From assembly GCF_002929505.1 (NCBI RefSeq), contig NZ_PJJL01000071.1:124001-188000 (forward strand): a stretch of 64,000 nucleotides of DNA. The letters run 5' to 3'. This document shows positions 28,210 through 37,509 of the stretch, in pieces; position 1 is the stretch's first letter; each line of letters opens with the position of its first letter. Both the position numbers and the translations under genes were made by a program. The notes beneath the pieces are model-generated. The model was not told the DNA's origin, did not search any database, and was given only the letters and a program-made list of their open reading frames with translations. The DNA is from Cryobacterium sp. Y57. GTDB lineage: Bacteria; Actinomycetota; Actinomycetes; Actinomycetales; Microbacteriaceae.

Positions 28210-30042
28210 GTGAAACAGTTTGATATGCCCGCCGTCGTTCCCGCCGATCCTGGCGCCAACATCACCGATCTTCTGATGGATCGTCTCACCGCGACTCCCG
28301 ATCTGGCACTGTTTTCGCTGCCACGGGGCGGTCAATGGCACCCCGTCACCACTCGGGAGTTTCATGCGCAGGTCGTGGCGCTGGCCAAGGGGTTCGTTGC
28401 CGCCGGCATTGAGCCCGGGGACAAGATCGGGCTCATCTGCAAGACCCGCTACGAGTGGACCCTGATCGACTTCGCGGTCTGGTTCGCCGGAGCAATTCTG
28501 GTGCCCGTCTACGAGACCAGTTCACCCAAACAGGTGCAGTGGAACCTGAGCGACTCCGGCGCCATGGCGGTCATCGTCGAAACCGCAGATCACTTCGCCC
28601 GCTTCGATGAAGTGCATCCGGAGCTGCCCGACATCCGCTCCGCCTGGCAGATCGACCTGGGCGACCTCGACAAGCTCGTCGCCGGGGGCGTCGTTGTGAC
28701 GGATGCGGAAATCGAACGTCGCCGCAATCTCGCCGTAGGCGATGATGTGGCTACCCTCATCTACACCTCCGGTTCGACCGGCAAGCCCAAGGGCTGCGTA
28801 CTCACTCACGCGAACTTTCTTGAGACCAGCCGCAATGCTGCGGTCGCGCTCAAGGAGGTACTGGTTCACCCCGAGGGCGCCTCGACCCTCTTATTCATCA
28901 CCACCGCCCATGTGTTCGCGCGATTCATCTCGATCCTGTGCGTGCACGCGGGGGTGCGGGTCGGCCACCAGGGTGACACCAAGACGCTCCTGGCCGCACT
29001 GGGCAGCTTTCAACCCACCTTTCTGCTCGCGGTACCTCGGGTCTTTGAAAAGGTCTACAACTCGGCTCAGCAGAAGGCCATCGCCGGCGGCAAGGGCAAA
29101 ATATTCGATGCTGCCGCGCAGGTGGCGGTCGGGCATTCCCAGTTAGTGCAGGCGGGAACGTCGATTCCGCTCGGGATGAAGATCAAATTCGCGCTGTTTG
29201 ACAAGCTGGTCTACAGCAAACTACGTGCCGCCATGGGCGGCAAAGTCGTCTGGGCGGTCTCCGGTTCCGCCCCGCTCGGCGCGCACCTCGGTCACTTCTT
29301 CAAAAGCCTGGGCATTGTTATTCTGGAGGGCTACGGCCTGACCGAAACAACTGCCCCCGCCAATGTGGGCCTGGCTACACGGGCCAAGATCGGCACCGTC
29401 GGCCCCCCACTGCCCGGCGTCTCGGTGCGCGTCATGGACGACGGCGAGATCGAGATCAAGGGCGTCAACGTTTTCAAGGAGTACTGGAATAACCCACAGG
29501 CCACCGCAGACACCTTCCACGACGGCTGGTTGAAGACCGGCGACATCGGCGACTTCGATTCCGACGGCTATCTCACCATCACCGGGCGTAAAAAAGAGAT
29601 CATCGTCACAGCCGGTGGCAAGAACGTGGCACCGGCCGCCCTGGAAGACCCCATTCGCGCGAATCCGCTCATCAGCCAGGTCATCGTTGTGGGCGACCAG
29701 AAGCCGTTCATCGGCGCGCTCATCACCCTCGACCCCGACATGCTGCCGGTCTGGCTCAACAACAACCATGAGGATGCCGGTATGTCGCTCGCGCAGGCAT
29801 GCGTCAACACAGCCGTGCTTGCCGAAGTCCAGCGCGCGGTCGACCATGCCAACGAGGGGGTTTCGCGGGCGGAGTCGATTCGCAAATTCACGGTGCTCGC
29901 TCTTGAGCTCACCGAGGACAGCGGACATCTGACGCCGAAAATGAGCATCAAGCGCAACATTATTCTGCGTGATTTCGCCGGTGAGATCGACGCCATGTAT
30001 TCAGGGGCGCCGGTGACCGAGGGCATCTCGCTGCGCGAGTAA
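28210..30042 (+). CDS. Long-chain fatty acid--CoA ligase (FadD15-like)
   Basis: 610-residue AMP-forming acyl-CoA synthetase. The P-loop-like adenylation motif TLIYTSGSTGKPKGC is at about 183-197, followed by the GYGLTETT motif (near 376), LKTGDIGDFDSDGYLTITGRKKEI with the hinge aspartate/arginine region, and a C-terminal TAGGKNVAP motif. The GTG start has AAAGGAG six bases upstream. The nearest characterised relatives by position are Rv2187 (FadD15). It would activate free fatty acids for lipid synthesis or beta-oxidation. Confidence 0.92.
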   Translation: MKQFDMPAVVPADPGANITDLLMDRLTATPDLALFSLPRGGQWHPVTTREFHAQVVALAKGFVAAGIEPGDKIGLICKTRYEWTLIDFAVWFAGAILVPVYETSSPKQVQWNLSDSGAMAVIVETADHFARFDEVHPELPDIRSAWQIDLGDLDKLVAGGVVVTDAEIERRRNLAVGDDVATLIYTSGSTGKPKGCVLTHANFLETSRNAAVALKEVLVHPEGASTLLFITTAHVFARFISILCVHAGVRVGHQGDTKTLLAALGSFQPTFLLAVPRVFEKVYNSAQQKAIAGGKGKIFDAAAQVAVGHSQLVQAGTSIPLGMKIKFALFDKLVYSKLRAAMGGKVVWAVSGSAPLGAHLGHFFKSLGIVILEGYGLTETTAPANVGLATRAKIGTVGPPLPGVSVRVMDDGEIEIKGVNVFKEYWNNPQATADTFHDGWLKTGDIGDFDSDGYLTITGRKKEIIVTAGGKNVAPAALEDPIRANPLISQVIVVGDQKPFIGALITLDPDMLPVWLNNNHEDAGMSLAQACVNTAVLAEVQRAVDHANEGVSRAESIRKFTVLALELTEDSGHLTPKMSIKRNIILRDFAGEIDAMYSGAPVTEGISLRE

Positions 30043-30118
30043 CGTGGCCGCTGGGCTCCGTCCGCGCACCCATTTCACCGGCGCTCGAGACTCGCTCGGT
30101 CAACCTGTTGGTGCGGGG

Positions 30119-30610
30119 CTAAAACCAGGTCGACTCCCGAATTTCCTTCATCGCTGCCTTGCGGTTGATTTTGTCGAGGCGATCGATGTATAAAAAGCCA
30201 TCGAGGTGATCGGTTTCGTGTTGCAGAGCCTGCGCCATGATGCCGGTGCCGGAGAGTTCGACCGGATTGTTGTCGAGGTCGATGCCGGTGACTCGGGCGA
30301 ACGGGTAGCGCTTGGTGGGGTACCAGAGGCCGGGAACAGAAAGGCAACCCTCGTCGACGAGTTCGGGCTCGCCGGAGAGTTCGACGACTATGGGGTTGAG
30401 AATGTAGCCGATGACACCGTCGACGTTGTAGCTGAAGGCGCGCAGGTTGGTTCCGATCTGCGACGCTGCCACGCCGGCCCGACCGGGCAGTCGTACACTG
30501 TCGATCAGGTCCTGTACGAGACCGCGTACCCGGTCGTCTATCCCGTTGACGGGGTCGGAGACGGTCTTCAGCACCGGATCTCCGAAGAGACGGATCTGGC
30601 GTTCGGGCAC
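30119..30610 (-). CDS. def: Peptide deformylase
   Basis: 163-residue metalloenzyme removing the formyl group from nascent N-termini. All three motifs are intact: GVAASQIG (46-53, the usual second Gly/Leu is Ser-Gln as allowed), EGCLS (87-91, metal ligand C89) and HETDH (131-135). GTG start with GAGGAG about seven bases upstream. It is followed downstream by nothing on its strand until the acyl-CoA ligase converges on it. Confidence 0.96.
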   Translation of the reverse strand: MPERQIRLFGDPVLKTVSDPVNGIDDRVRGLVQDLIDSVRLPGRAGVAASQIGTNLRAFSYNVDGVIGYILNPIVVELSGEPELVDEGCLSVPGLWYPTKRYPFARVTGIDLDNNPVELSGTGIMAQALQHETDHLDGFLYIDRLDKINRKAAMKEIRESTWF

Positions 30611-30663
30611 GGGGAAACTCCTCGGTAGGGCGGCTGGTGAACGGCGAGTGAGTCGATGGCCGG

Positions 30664-32028
30664 CTAGAGGTTGCGGTCGGTGGGGAGGCCCTCAACGACG
30701 AGCTCGGCGAGGGTGCGTGCGGCCAGCCGAGTGATCGGCTTCAGGTCCTTGTACGACACGACGCTGCCGGCGGCAAGTTGCGGGTCGTAGGGAATCCGCA
30801 CGATTTCGCGCACGCGGGAACGAAAGTGCGCCTCGATTTCTTCAAGCCGAACCAGATTGGTGCCCTGGGTGGCCGTGTTGATCGCGACGATCGCGTTACG
30901 CACCAGCTCACCATATCCGTTCGCTTCCAGCCAGGTGAGCGTCTCAGAGGCTAAACGTGCCTCGTCGACGCTGCCGCCGGAGACGATCACGATGGCGTCG
31001 GCGCGCTGCAGCGTAGCCCGCATCACCGAATGCACGATACCGGTGCCGCAGTCGGTGAGCGCGATCGAGTAGTACCGGGCGGCCAGATCGGCGACGACGT
31101 TGTAGTCGTTCTCATCGAATGCTTCCGAGAGCAACGGGTCGGTGTCGGAGGCGAGAATGTCGAGGCGAGTCTCGTCGCGGGAGACCAGAGAGGAGAAGTC
31201 GGTGAAGTTGCCGATCGACGCGGCCTTCGAAACGACGTCGCGAACAGTCGAGCGTGTCTGCTTGCTGACGCGTTCGGACAGCGTGCCGCGGTCGGGGTTG
31301 GCGTCGATGGCAATAATGCGATCGTCGCGGGCATCGGCCAAGGCCATGCCGAGCAAGGTCGTGACAGTGGTCTTGCCCACGCCACCCTTGCGGGTGAGGA
31401 TCGGCACGAACCGCGTACCGCCGTCAAACTGGCGACGAATGCGCTCATCCATTTCTTTGTAGGCCCGCACCTTGGCGGAGTCACCGAGGTTGACCAGGTG
31501 CAGCGTGAGCGCATAGACAAATTCAGGCCAGACGCCCTGCGGCGCTTTGCGGGTCTTGCGGTTGACCGTGAGCAGGCGATCAGACGTGAGCATAGACGCG
31601 GACTCGGGAGCTGTGCTGTTTTCGGTGCGGATACTACGGTCGCGCCGAACAGAGGAGACAGCATCCGCTCGTGACAGTGATTCGATGGCAAAACTGGTGC
31701 CGGCTGCTCGGGTCGGCGCTGGCGTTGAGATTTCGACGGTGTGCGTGGACGGTGCCGACACGACGCGCGTTGGCTCGATTCCGTTGCCCGCTACCAAAGA
31801 CGGCCGAACGGCTGCCGCCACCGAGCGGCGGGGTCCGAGCGTCACCTCGATCGGAACACTCAGGCTCTCGGGCAATGACGCCGCGAGGTTGTCAATCGTG
31901 TGCGGCGGTAGCTCACTGTGGTAATCGTCACCCTGCGTGTCGAAATTATCGCGCTCGTCGCGGGTTCGCTTTGCGGCAGACACCGGGCGGGCGGGCGCGC
32001 TCTGGTCGTCAGTACGTTTGTCTGGCAC
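30664..32028 (-). CDS. MinD/ParA-type ATPase with long disordered N-terminus
   Basis: 454 residues. The first 150 are low-complexity and charged. A stretch at about 165-205 (WPEFVYALTLHLVNLGD) precedes the deviant Walker A KGGVGKTT at 214-221, then IIAIDANPDRGTL, a Walker B-like IALTDCGTGI and AIVIVSGGSVDEARLA. This architecture resembles the MinD-like ATPases linked to type VII secretion (EspI type) and other actinobacterial orphan MinD proteins; the cargo is unknown. It could also act in flagellar or pole placement given a motile host, but no flagellar gene adjoins it. GTG start with GAGG upstream; it lies between pyc and def. Confidence 0.8.
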   Translation of the reverse strand: MPDKRTDDQSAPARPVSAAKRTRDERDNFDTQGDDYHSELPPHTIDNLAASLPESLSVPIEVTLGPRRSVAAAVRPSLVAGNGIEPTRVVSAPSTHTVEISTPAPTRAAGTSFAIESLSRADAVSSVRRDRSIRTENSTAPESASMLTSDRLLTVNRKTRKAPQGVWPEFVYALTLHLVNLGDSAKVRAYKEMDERIRRQFDGGTRFVPILTRKGGVGKTTVTTLLGMALADARDDRIIAIDANPDRGTLSERVSKQTRSTVRDVVSKAASIGNFTDFSSLVSRDETRLDILASDTDPLLSEAFDENDYNVVADLAARYYSIALTDCGTGIVHSVMRATLQRADAIVIVSGGSVDEARLASETLTWLEANGYGELVRNAIVAINTATQGTNLVRLEEIEAHFRSRVREIVRIPYDPQLAAGSVVSYKDLKPITRLAARTLAELVVEGLPTDRNL

Positions 32029-32063
32029 GGTACATCCTCAACTGGTCGATATCGGCCCTAATC

Positions 32064-35000
32064 TTAGCGTGGACGCACCGTCACGAGCAGATCGCCCGCA
32101 TCGACCTGCTGGGTGAGCGGGATGGCGACGCGTTCGATGGTCCCGGCGATGGGCGAGGTGATCGCCGCTTCCATCTTCATGGCTTCGATCGAAGCGACGC
32201 TCTGGCCAGCTTCAACGTGCGTGCCCTCCTCGACCTGCAGGGTGACCACGCCGGAGAAGGGTGCAGCGATCTGGCCGGGCTGGTTGGCATCAGCTTTCTC
32301 GGCGGCCTTGGTCTGTACGGTGATGCTGGTGTCACGCACGAACACCGGGCGCAGCTGGCCGTTGAGAATGGTCATAACGGTGCGCATGCCCTTGTCGTCG
32401 GCTTCACCGATCGCTTCAAGACCCACGTAGAGCCGCACACCCTTGGCGATTTCGACGGCGTGCTCCTGGCCTTGCTGCAGGCCGTAGAGGTAGTCGACGG
32501 TATCGACAACCGAAAGGTCGCCGTAGCTCTCCCTGACTTGTTTGAACTGGCGAGTCGGAGCCGGGAACAACAACTGGTTGAGCATCGCGCGACGTTCGAG
32601 GCTCGAGGCGCCGAGCGCGGCGCGCTCTCCCGCGGTGATCTCGGTGACGCCGACGCGCACCTCACGACCCGCGAGCACTTTGGTGCGAAACGGCTCGGGC
32701 CAGCCGCCGGGCAGGTCACCGAGCTCGCCCGCCATGAAGCCGATGACCGAGTCGGGGACATCGTAGTTGCCCGGGTTTTGCTCGAAATCGGCCGGATCGG
32801 CCTTCACCGCGGCCAGGTACAGGGCGAGGTCACCGACCACCTTCGACGAGGGAGTGACCTTGGGCACCCGGCCGAGGATGCCGTTCGCGGCGGTATACAT
32901 GTCTTCGATGAGTTCGAAGTGGTCGGTGAGCCCGAGCGCGACGGCCTGGGTGCGCAGGTTCGACAGCTGGCCGCCGGGAATTTCGTGCGAGTACACCCGG
33001 CCGGTCGGTGCAGACAGGCCCGATTCGAACGGAGCGTAGAGGGTGCGCACGGCTTCCCAGTAGGGCTCGAGGTCGGTCGTGGCCCGGAGCGAAATACCCG
33101 TGTCGCGTTCGGTGTGGGCGAGAGCGGCTACGAGGGAGGATGCAGACGGCTGGCTGGTCGTGCCGGCCATGGGAGCGGATGCCACGTCGACAGCGTCGGC
33201 GCCGGCCCGGGCTGCGGCCAGCAGCGTCGCGAGCTGGCCACCCGGAGTGTCGTGGGTGTGCACGTGCACGGGCAGGTCGAAACGTTCCCGGAACGCCGCC
33301 ACGAGCTTCTCGGCGGCGCTCGGCCGGAGCAACCCGGCCATGTCCTTGATGCCGATCACGTGGGCGCCGCTTTCGACGATCTGATCGGCCAGGCGCAGGT
33401 AGTAGTCAAGGGTGTAGAGACTTTCGGCCGGGTCGAGCAAATCGCCGGTGTAGCACACAGCCACCTCGGCCAGCGCGGTGCCGGTAGCAAGCACGGCATC
33501 GATAGCCGGTCGCATCTGAGACACGTCGTTCAGGGCATCGAAGATGCGGAAGATGTCCACACCGGTGGCGGTCGCCTCGCGCACGAACGCGTCGGTGACC
33601 TCGGTCGGGTACGGGGTGTAGCCCACAGTGTTGCGGCCGCGCAGCAGCATCTGCAGGTTGATGTTCGGCAGGGCCTCGCGCAGGCTCGCCAGGCGTTCCC
33701 AGGGGTCTTCGCCCAGAAAACGCAGCGCTACGTCGTAGGTTGCGCCGCCCCACGCTTCGACCGAGAGCAGTTGCGGCGTCAGCCGGGCGACATAGGGCGC
33801 CACGGCCACGAGGTCCTTGGTGCGTACCCGTGTCGCCAGCAGCGACTGGTGGGCATCTCGGAAGGTGGTGTCGGTCACAGCCAGCGCGGTCTGCGCGCGC
33901 AGATCCGCGGCGAACCGGGTCGGGCCGAGCAGTTGCAGCTTCTGTCGGGAACCGTCGGGGGCTGGCTGGGTGATGTCAAGCTGTGGCAGCTTGTCACGCG
34001 GGTGCACCGTGGTCGGCGACGCGCCGTTGGGCTGGTTGACGGTAACCTCGGCCAGCCAGTTGAGAATCTTGGTGCCGCGGTCCTTGGACTCCCGACCGCG
34101 CAGCAGCTCCGGGCGCTCATCGATGAACGAGGTACTGAGGTCGCCGGCTGCGAAGTCTGCATCGTCGAGTACGGCCTGCAGGAACGAGATGTTGGTGGAC
34201 ACGCCGCGGATTCGGAACTCGGCCAGCGCGCGCTTGGACCGCACGACGGCGGCCGCATAGTCGCGGCCTCGGCAGGTGAGTTTGGCGAGCATCGAGTCGA
34301 AGTGCGGACTGATCTGCGCGCCCGTGTTGATGGTTCCACCATCCAGGCGGATGCCGGCGCCGCCGGGTGAGCGATAGGTGGTGATCTTGCCGGTGTCGGG
34401 GCGGAACCCGGCCGCGGGGTCTTCGGTTGTGATGCGGCACTGCAGGGCTGCGCCGCGCAGCCGGATCTCGCCCTGGGTCAGGCCGATCTGTTCGAGGGTC
34501 TCCCCCGCAGCGATGCGCATCTGCGCCTGCACGAGGTCGACATCGGTGACCTCCTCGGTCACGGTGTGTTCCACCTGGATGCGCGGGTTCATCTCGATGA
34601 ACACGTGCTGCCCGGCGCGTTCCCCAACGGTGTCGAGCAGAAACTCGACGGTTCCGGCATTGACGTAGCCGATCGACCGGGCGAACTTAATGGCGTCAGC
34701 GTAGAGCTGGACTCGAATTTCATCACTCAGGTTCGGCGCCGGAGCGATTTCAATCACTTTCTGATGCCGACGCTGCACCGAACAGTCGCGCTCGAACAGG
34801 TGCACGGTCTCGCCGGAGGCGTCCGCCAGAATCTGCACCTCGATGTGCCGGGGCCGCAGCACCGCAGCCTCAAGAAACATCGTCGGGTCGCCAAAGGCAC
34901 TGGTGGCCTCACGCATGGCCTCTTCAAGCGCTCCCCGCAACTCGCTCTTCTTCGCCACCCGGCGCATGCCACGCCCGCCACCGCCGGCGACGGCCTTGGC

Positions 35001-35468
35001 AAAAATGGGAAAGCCGATCTCATCAGCCTGGCTGATCAAGAGTTCGACATCGGTCGACGGCTGCGTCGACTTCAATACCGGTACGCCGGCCGCAATGGCA
35101 TGTTCCTTTGCGGTGACCTTGTTGCCGGCCATTTCGAGTACGTCAGCGCCCGGGCCGATGAACGTGATGCCGGCAGCGGCGGCTGCGTCAGCTAGTTCCG
35201 GGTTCTCCGACAGAAAACCGTAGCCGGGGTAGATGGCGTCAGCGCCACATTCCTTGGCAACGCGGATGATTTCACTCACGTCGAGATAGGCCCGAACCGG
35301 ATGCCCCACCTCACCAATCTGGTAAGCCTCGTCCGCCTTCAGGCGGTGCAATGAATTGCGATCCTCGAACGGAAACACCGCCACGGTCTTTGCTCCGAGC
35401 TCGTACGCCGCGCGCATGGCACGGATCGCGATCTCACCGCGGTTGGCAACAAGGATTTTTTCAAACAT
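32064..35468 (-). CDS. pyc: Pyruvate carboxylase
   Basis: 1134-residue biotin enzyme converting pyruvate and bicarbonate to oxaloacetate, feeding the TCA cycle. Domains in order: biotin carboxylase/ATP-grasp (1-about 455; MFEKILVANRGEIAIR, AGGGGRGMRRV, FIEMNPRIQVEHTVTEE), carboxyltransferase (about 525-800; VTDTTFRDAHQSL, metal-binding HVHTHDT), the conserved linker domain, and a C-terminal biotinyl domain with AMKM at 1096-1099 (biotinylated K1098). The ATG at 35468 starts the family N-terminus; GAAAGG lies upstream. Divergent from the ParA gene. Confidence 0.97.
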   Translation of the reverse strand: MFEKILVANRGEIAIRAMRAAYELGAKTVAVFPFEDRNSLHRLKADEAYQIGEVGHPVRAYLDVSEIIRVAKECGADAIYPGYGFLSENPELADAAAAAGITFIGPGADVLEMAGNKVTAKEHAIAAGVPVLKSTQPSTDVELLISQADEIGFPIFAKAVAGGGGRGMRRVAKKSELRGALEEAMREATSAFGDPTMFLEAAVLRPRHIEVQILADASGETVHLFERDCSVQRRHQKVIEIAPAPNLSDEIRVQLYADAIKFARSIGYVNAGTVEFLLDTVGERAGQHVFIEMNPRIQVEHTVTEEVTDVDLVQAQMRIAAGETLEQIGLTQGEIRLRGAALQCRITTEDPAAGFRPDTGKITTYRSPGGAGIRLDGGTINTGAQISPHFDSMLAKLTCRGRDYAAAVVRSKRALAEFRIRGVSTNISFLQAVLDDADFAAGDLSTSFIDERPELLRGRESKDRGTKILNWLAEVTVNQPNGASPTTVHPRDKLPQLDITQPAPDGSRQKLQLLGPTRFAADLRAQTALAVTDTTFRDAHQSLLATRVRTKDLVAVAPYVARLTPQLLSVEAWGGATYDVALRFLGEDPWERLASLREALPNINLQMLLRGRNTVGYTPYPTEVTDAFVREATATGVDIFRIFDALNDVSQMRPAIDAVLATGTALAEVAVCYTGDLLDPAESLYTLDYYLRLADQIVESGAHVIGIKDMAGLLRPSAAEKLVAAFRERFDLPVHVHTHDTPGGQLATLLAAARAGADAVDVASAPMAGTTSQPSASSLVAALAHTERDTGISLRATTDLEPYWEAVRTLYAPFESGLSAPTGRVYSHEIPGGQLSNLRTQAVALGLTDHFELIEDMYTAANGILGRVPKVTPSSKVVGDLALYLAAVKADPADFEQNPGNYDVPDSVIGFMAGELGDLPGGWPEPFRTKVLAGREVRVGVTEITAGERAALGASSLERRAMLNQLLFPAPTRQFKQVRESYGDLSVVDTVDYLYGLQQGQEHAVEIAKGVRLYVGLEAIGEADDKGMRTVMTILNGQLRPVFVRDTSITVQTKAAEKADANQPGQIAAPFSGVVTLQVEEGTHVEAGQSVASIEAMKMEAAITSPIAGTIERVAIPLTQQVDAGDLLVTVRPR

Positions 35469-35500
35469 GCAAGCCTTTCGAGGGCGTACGTCGCGCACAG

Positions 35501-35511
35501 CTAACGGTTAG
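35501..35511. promoter_or_regulatory. 11-bp palindrome in pyc/parA divergent region
   Basis: CTAACGGTTAG, arms CTAAC/GTTAG around one G, lies in the 78-bp gap between the divergent pyc and ParA genes. TAGGTT, a possible -10 on the plus strand, overlaps its right arm. It could be an operator for one or both genes; no regulator is identified. Confidence 0.35.
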
Positions 35512-35546
35512 GTTCTCTAACACTAGTGAAGGTAACGTTGTTACTC

Positions 35547-36359
35547 ATGCACGTACTCAGCGTAAGTTCCCTCAAGGGTGGTGTCGGCAAGACCACTGTG
35601 ACCCTGGGTCTGGCTTCCGCTGCCTTCGCCCGTGGCGTGCGAACACTCGTCGTGGATCTCGATCCGCAGTCCGATGTGTCCACCGGCATGGATATCCAGG
35701 TCGCCGGTCACCTCAACGTCGCCGATGTCCTCGGTTCACCCAAAGAAAAGACGGTTCGCGCGGCGATCGCCCCGAGTGGATGGACCCGCAACCGCCCAGG
35801 CACCATCGACGTTATGATCGGCAGCCCGTCGGCAATCAATTTTGACGGGCCACACCCGAGCATTCGCGATATCTGGAAACTCGAAGAAGCGCTTTCAACG
35901 ATCGAGAAGGACTATGAGCTCGTGCTCATCGACTGTGCTCCCTCCCTGAACGCCCTCACGCGCACCGCCTGGGCCGCGAGCGACCGAGTCGCCGTCGTCA
36001 CCGAACCCGGCCTGTTCTCGGTCGCTGCTGCCGACCGTGCGCTGCGTGCGATCGAAGAGATTCGTCGTGGCCTGAGCCCCCGTCTTCAGCCGCTCGGTAT
36101 CATCGTGAACCGGGCCCGGTCGGCTTCACTTGAGCATCAGTTCCGCATCAAAGAATTGCGCGACATGTTCGGGCCGCTCGTGCTGAGCCCGCAGCTGCCG
36201 GAGCGCACCTCCCTCCAGCAGGCGCAGGGCGCCGCGAAGCCCCTGCACATCTGGCCGGGTGACAGTGCACTCGAAATGGCCGGATTCTTTGATCAGATCC
36301 TTGACCGTGTGCTGCGCACGGCGCGGATCGGCGAATACGCCGAGGTTCCAGCGGTCTGA
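35547..36359 (+). CDS. Orphan ParA-family ATPase
   Basis: 270-residue ATPase of the ParA/Soj group. Deviant Walker A KGGVGKTT at 10-17, VVDLDPQSDVSTGMD following, and Walker B VLIDCAPSL near 130; the whole length is ParA fold. No ParB gene or parS-like site is nearby, so it is more likely an orphan ParA such as corynebacterial PldP or a cargo-positioning protein than the chromosome-partition pair. ATG at 35547 begins the conserved N-terminus; GTG at 35526 is an alternative start with seven extra residues. It converges with the MerR gene at 36,666. Confidence 0.88.
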   Translation: MHVLSVSSLKGGVGKTTVTLGLASAAFARGVRTLVVDLDPQSDVSTGMDIQVAGHLNVADVLGSPKEKTVRAAIAPSGWTRNRPGTIDVMIGSPSAINFDGPHPSIRDIWKLEEALSTIEKDYELVLIDCAPSLNALTRTAWAASDRVAVVTEPGLFSVAAADRALRAIEEIRRGLSPRLQPLGIIVNRARSASLEHQFRIKELRDMFGPLVLSPQLPERTSLQQAQGAAKPLHIWPGDSALEMAGFFDQILDRVLRTARIGEYAEVPAV

Positions 36360-36665
36360 GAGAGTTCTTCTTCGGCTCTGCGGGGTCGGTGACTCGAGCT
36401 TCGGCCTATGCGGGTTTTCGGGGCGATTCGACATGGGCATGTTTTCTTCGTGTCCGATCACGATTGCACAGCCGCCTCGCGGCCTGGTTAACCGCGTTTC
36501 TCAACAGAGTATTGGAACCGTTACCTGAAGGAGCGGATGCGCCGTGATGAACGCGGGGTGCCGGGCGCTGAGCTGGGGAGCGCTGAGCTGCTGACCTGCT
36601 GAGCTGCGGAGCGAATGACGGGTTGCAGCCGCGCGTTGTGCTGCGCCCAAGCGAGGCCGGTGGCG
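36360..36665. other. 306-bp gap between convergent genes
   Basis: No coding frame here has family-like content. It contains three copies of GCTGAGCTG at 36567-36575, 36582-36590 and 36598-36606 (period 15-16), able to form weak alternative hairpins. There is no T-rich terminator. It probably holds the 3' ends of the converging ParA and MerR transcripts. Confidence 0.6.
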
Positions 36666-37217
36666 CTAGGAGATTTTGCGGGTGCTCCGGCGGGCGGCGA
36701 GCTCGTCGGCGGAGTCAATGGCCTGCACGTCGAGTTCGACCAGGCTTGTTTCTACCTCGCGGAGCACCTTGCCAACGGCTATGCCGAAGACGCCCTGGCC
36801 GCGGCTGACGAGGTCGATGACCTCGTCGTTCGAGGTGCACAGGTAGACACTCGCGCCGTCGCTCATCAGCGTGGTCTGCGCGAGGTCGCTGACGCCCGAT
36901 TCGCGCAGTTGGTTGACCGCTGTGCGAATCTGCTGAAGGGAGATGCCCGTGTCGAGCAGCCGCTTGACGAGCTTGAGTACGAGGATGTCCCGGAAGCCGT
37001 AGAGGCGTTGTGAGCCGGAACCAGCCGCTCCGCGCACTGTGGGCTCCACCAGGCCCGTGCGGGCCCAGTAATCGAGTTGACGGTAGCTGATGCCGGCCGC
37101 GCGCGCGGCGACAGCGCCGCGGTAGCCGGAGTTCTCATCAAGCTCGGGCATGCCATCGGTGAACAGCAGTCCTAACGAATAACGCGAAGCGTCAGCGTCA
37201 GGCTTGAGCTCACTCAT
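36666..37217 (-). CDS. MerR family regulator, Rv1830-like
   Basis: 183 residues. The MerR winged-helix core is at about 30-95 (GYRGAVAARAAGISYRQLDYW, GLVEPTVRG, RLYGFRDILVLKLVKRLLDTGISLQQIR). The C-terminal part (about 100-165) is a small domain with VYLCTSNDEVIDLVSRGQGVFGIAVG, as in the Rv1830 family, rather than a metal- or drug-binding domain. It is the outer gene of the FHA-MerR-MerR block known from mycobacteria. A tandem 17-bp repeat lies 67-100 bases upstream and may be its operator. Confidence 0.88.
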   Translation of the reverse strand: MSELKPDADASRYSLGLLFTDGMPELDENSGYRGAVAARAAGISYRQLDYWARTGLVEPTVRGAAGSGSQRLYGFRDILVLKLVKRLLDTGISLQQIRTAVNQLRESGVSDLAQTTLMSDGASVYLCTSNDEVIDLVSRGQGVFGIAVGKVLREVETSLVELDVQAIDSADELAARRSTRKIS

Positions 37218-37283
37218 AGGGGTTGCCTTTCGGGGGTTACGTGGTGCGGTGACTGGTAGCTGCAGTGAAGCAAGCCTGGATCA

Positions 37284-37317
37284 CTGTGGTGCTGAATTGA
37301 CTGTGGTGCTCAATTGA
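37284..37317 (-). repeat. Tandem 17-bp repeat upstream of MerR gene
   Basis: Two adjoining copies, CTGTGGTGCTGAATTGA (37284-37300) and CTGTGGTGCTCAATTGA (37301-37317), differ at one position. They sit 67-100 bases before the Rv1830-like start in a 292-bp region that otherwise shows no gene. Candidate regulator-binding site. Confidence 0.6.
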
Positions 37318-37509
37318 ACTCATGCGGTACAGCTGGTGATGCGAAAAAATCTGCTGTGCTTCGCTTCCTCTACGGTACCGAGGCCAAGACCTGGCGCGCT
37401 GACATTCGCGTAATGGTTTTGGCGTGTCGATCGAGTGCAGGCAGACGCGCAGACGAGCGAGTTCACCTTACGGCGGCAGTCCAGCTGTGCGCCTGCGCCA
37501 GTCTACGAC

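Noticed and set aside
31671-34370. Very long open frame on the plus strand (about 900 codons)
   Set aside because: It is opposite the MinD-like ATPase and pyruvate carboxylase genes, has His/Arg/Gly-rich content with no family motifs, and is a by-product of high GC on the complementary strand.
36567-36606. GCTGAGCTG repeats as a mobile element end or attachment site
   Set aside because: Short, imperfectly spaced, no neighbouring integrase or transposase; noted only as intergenic content.
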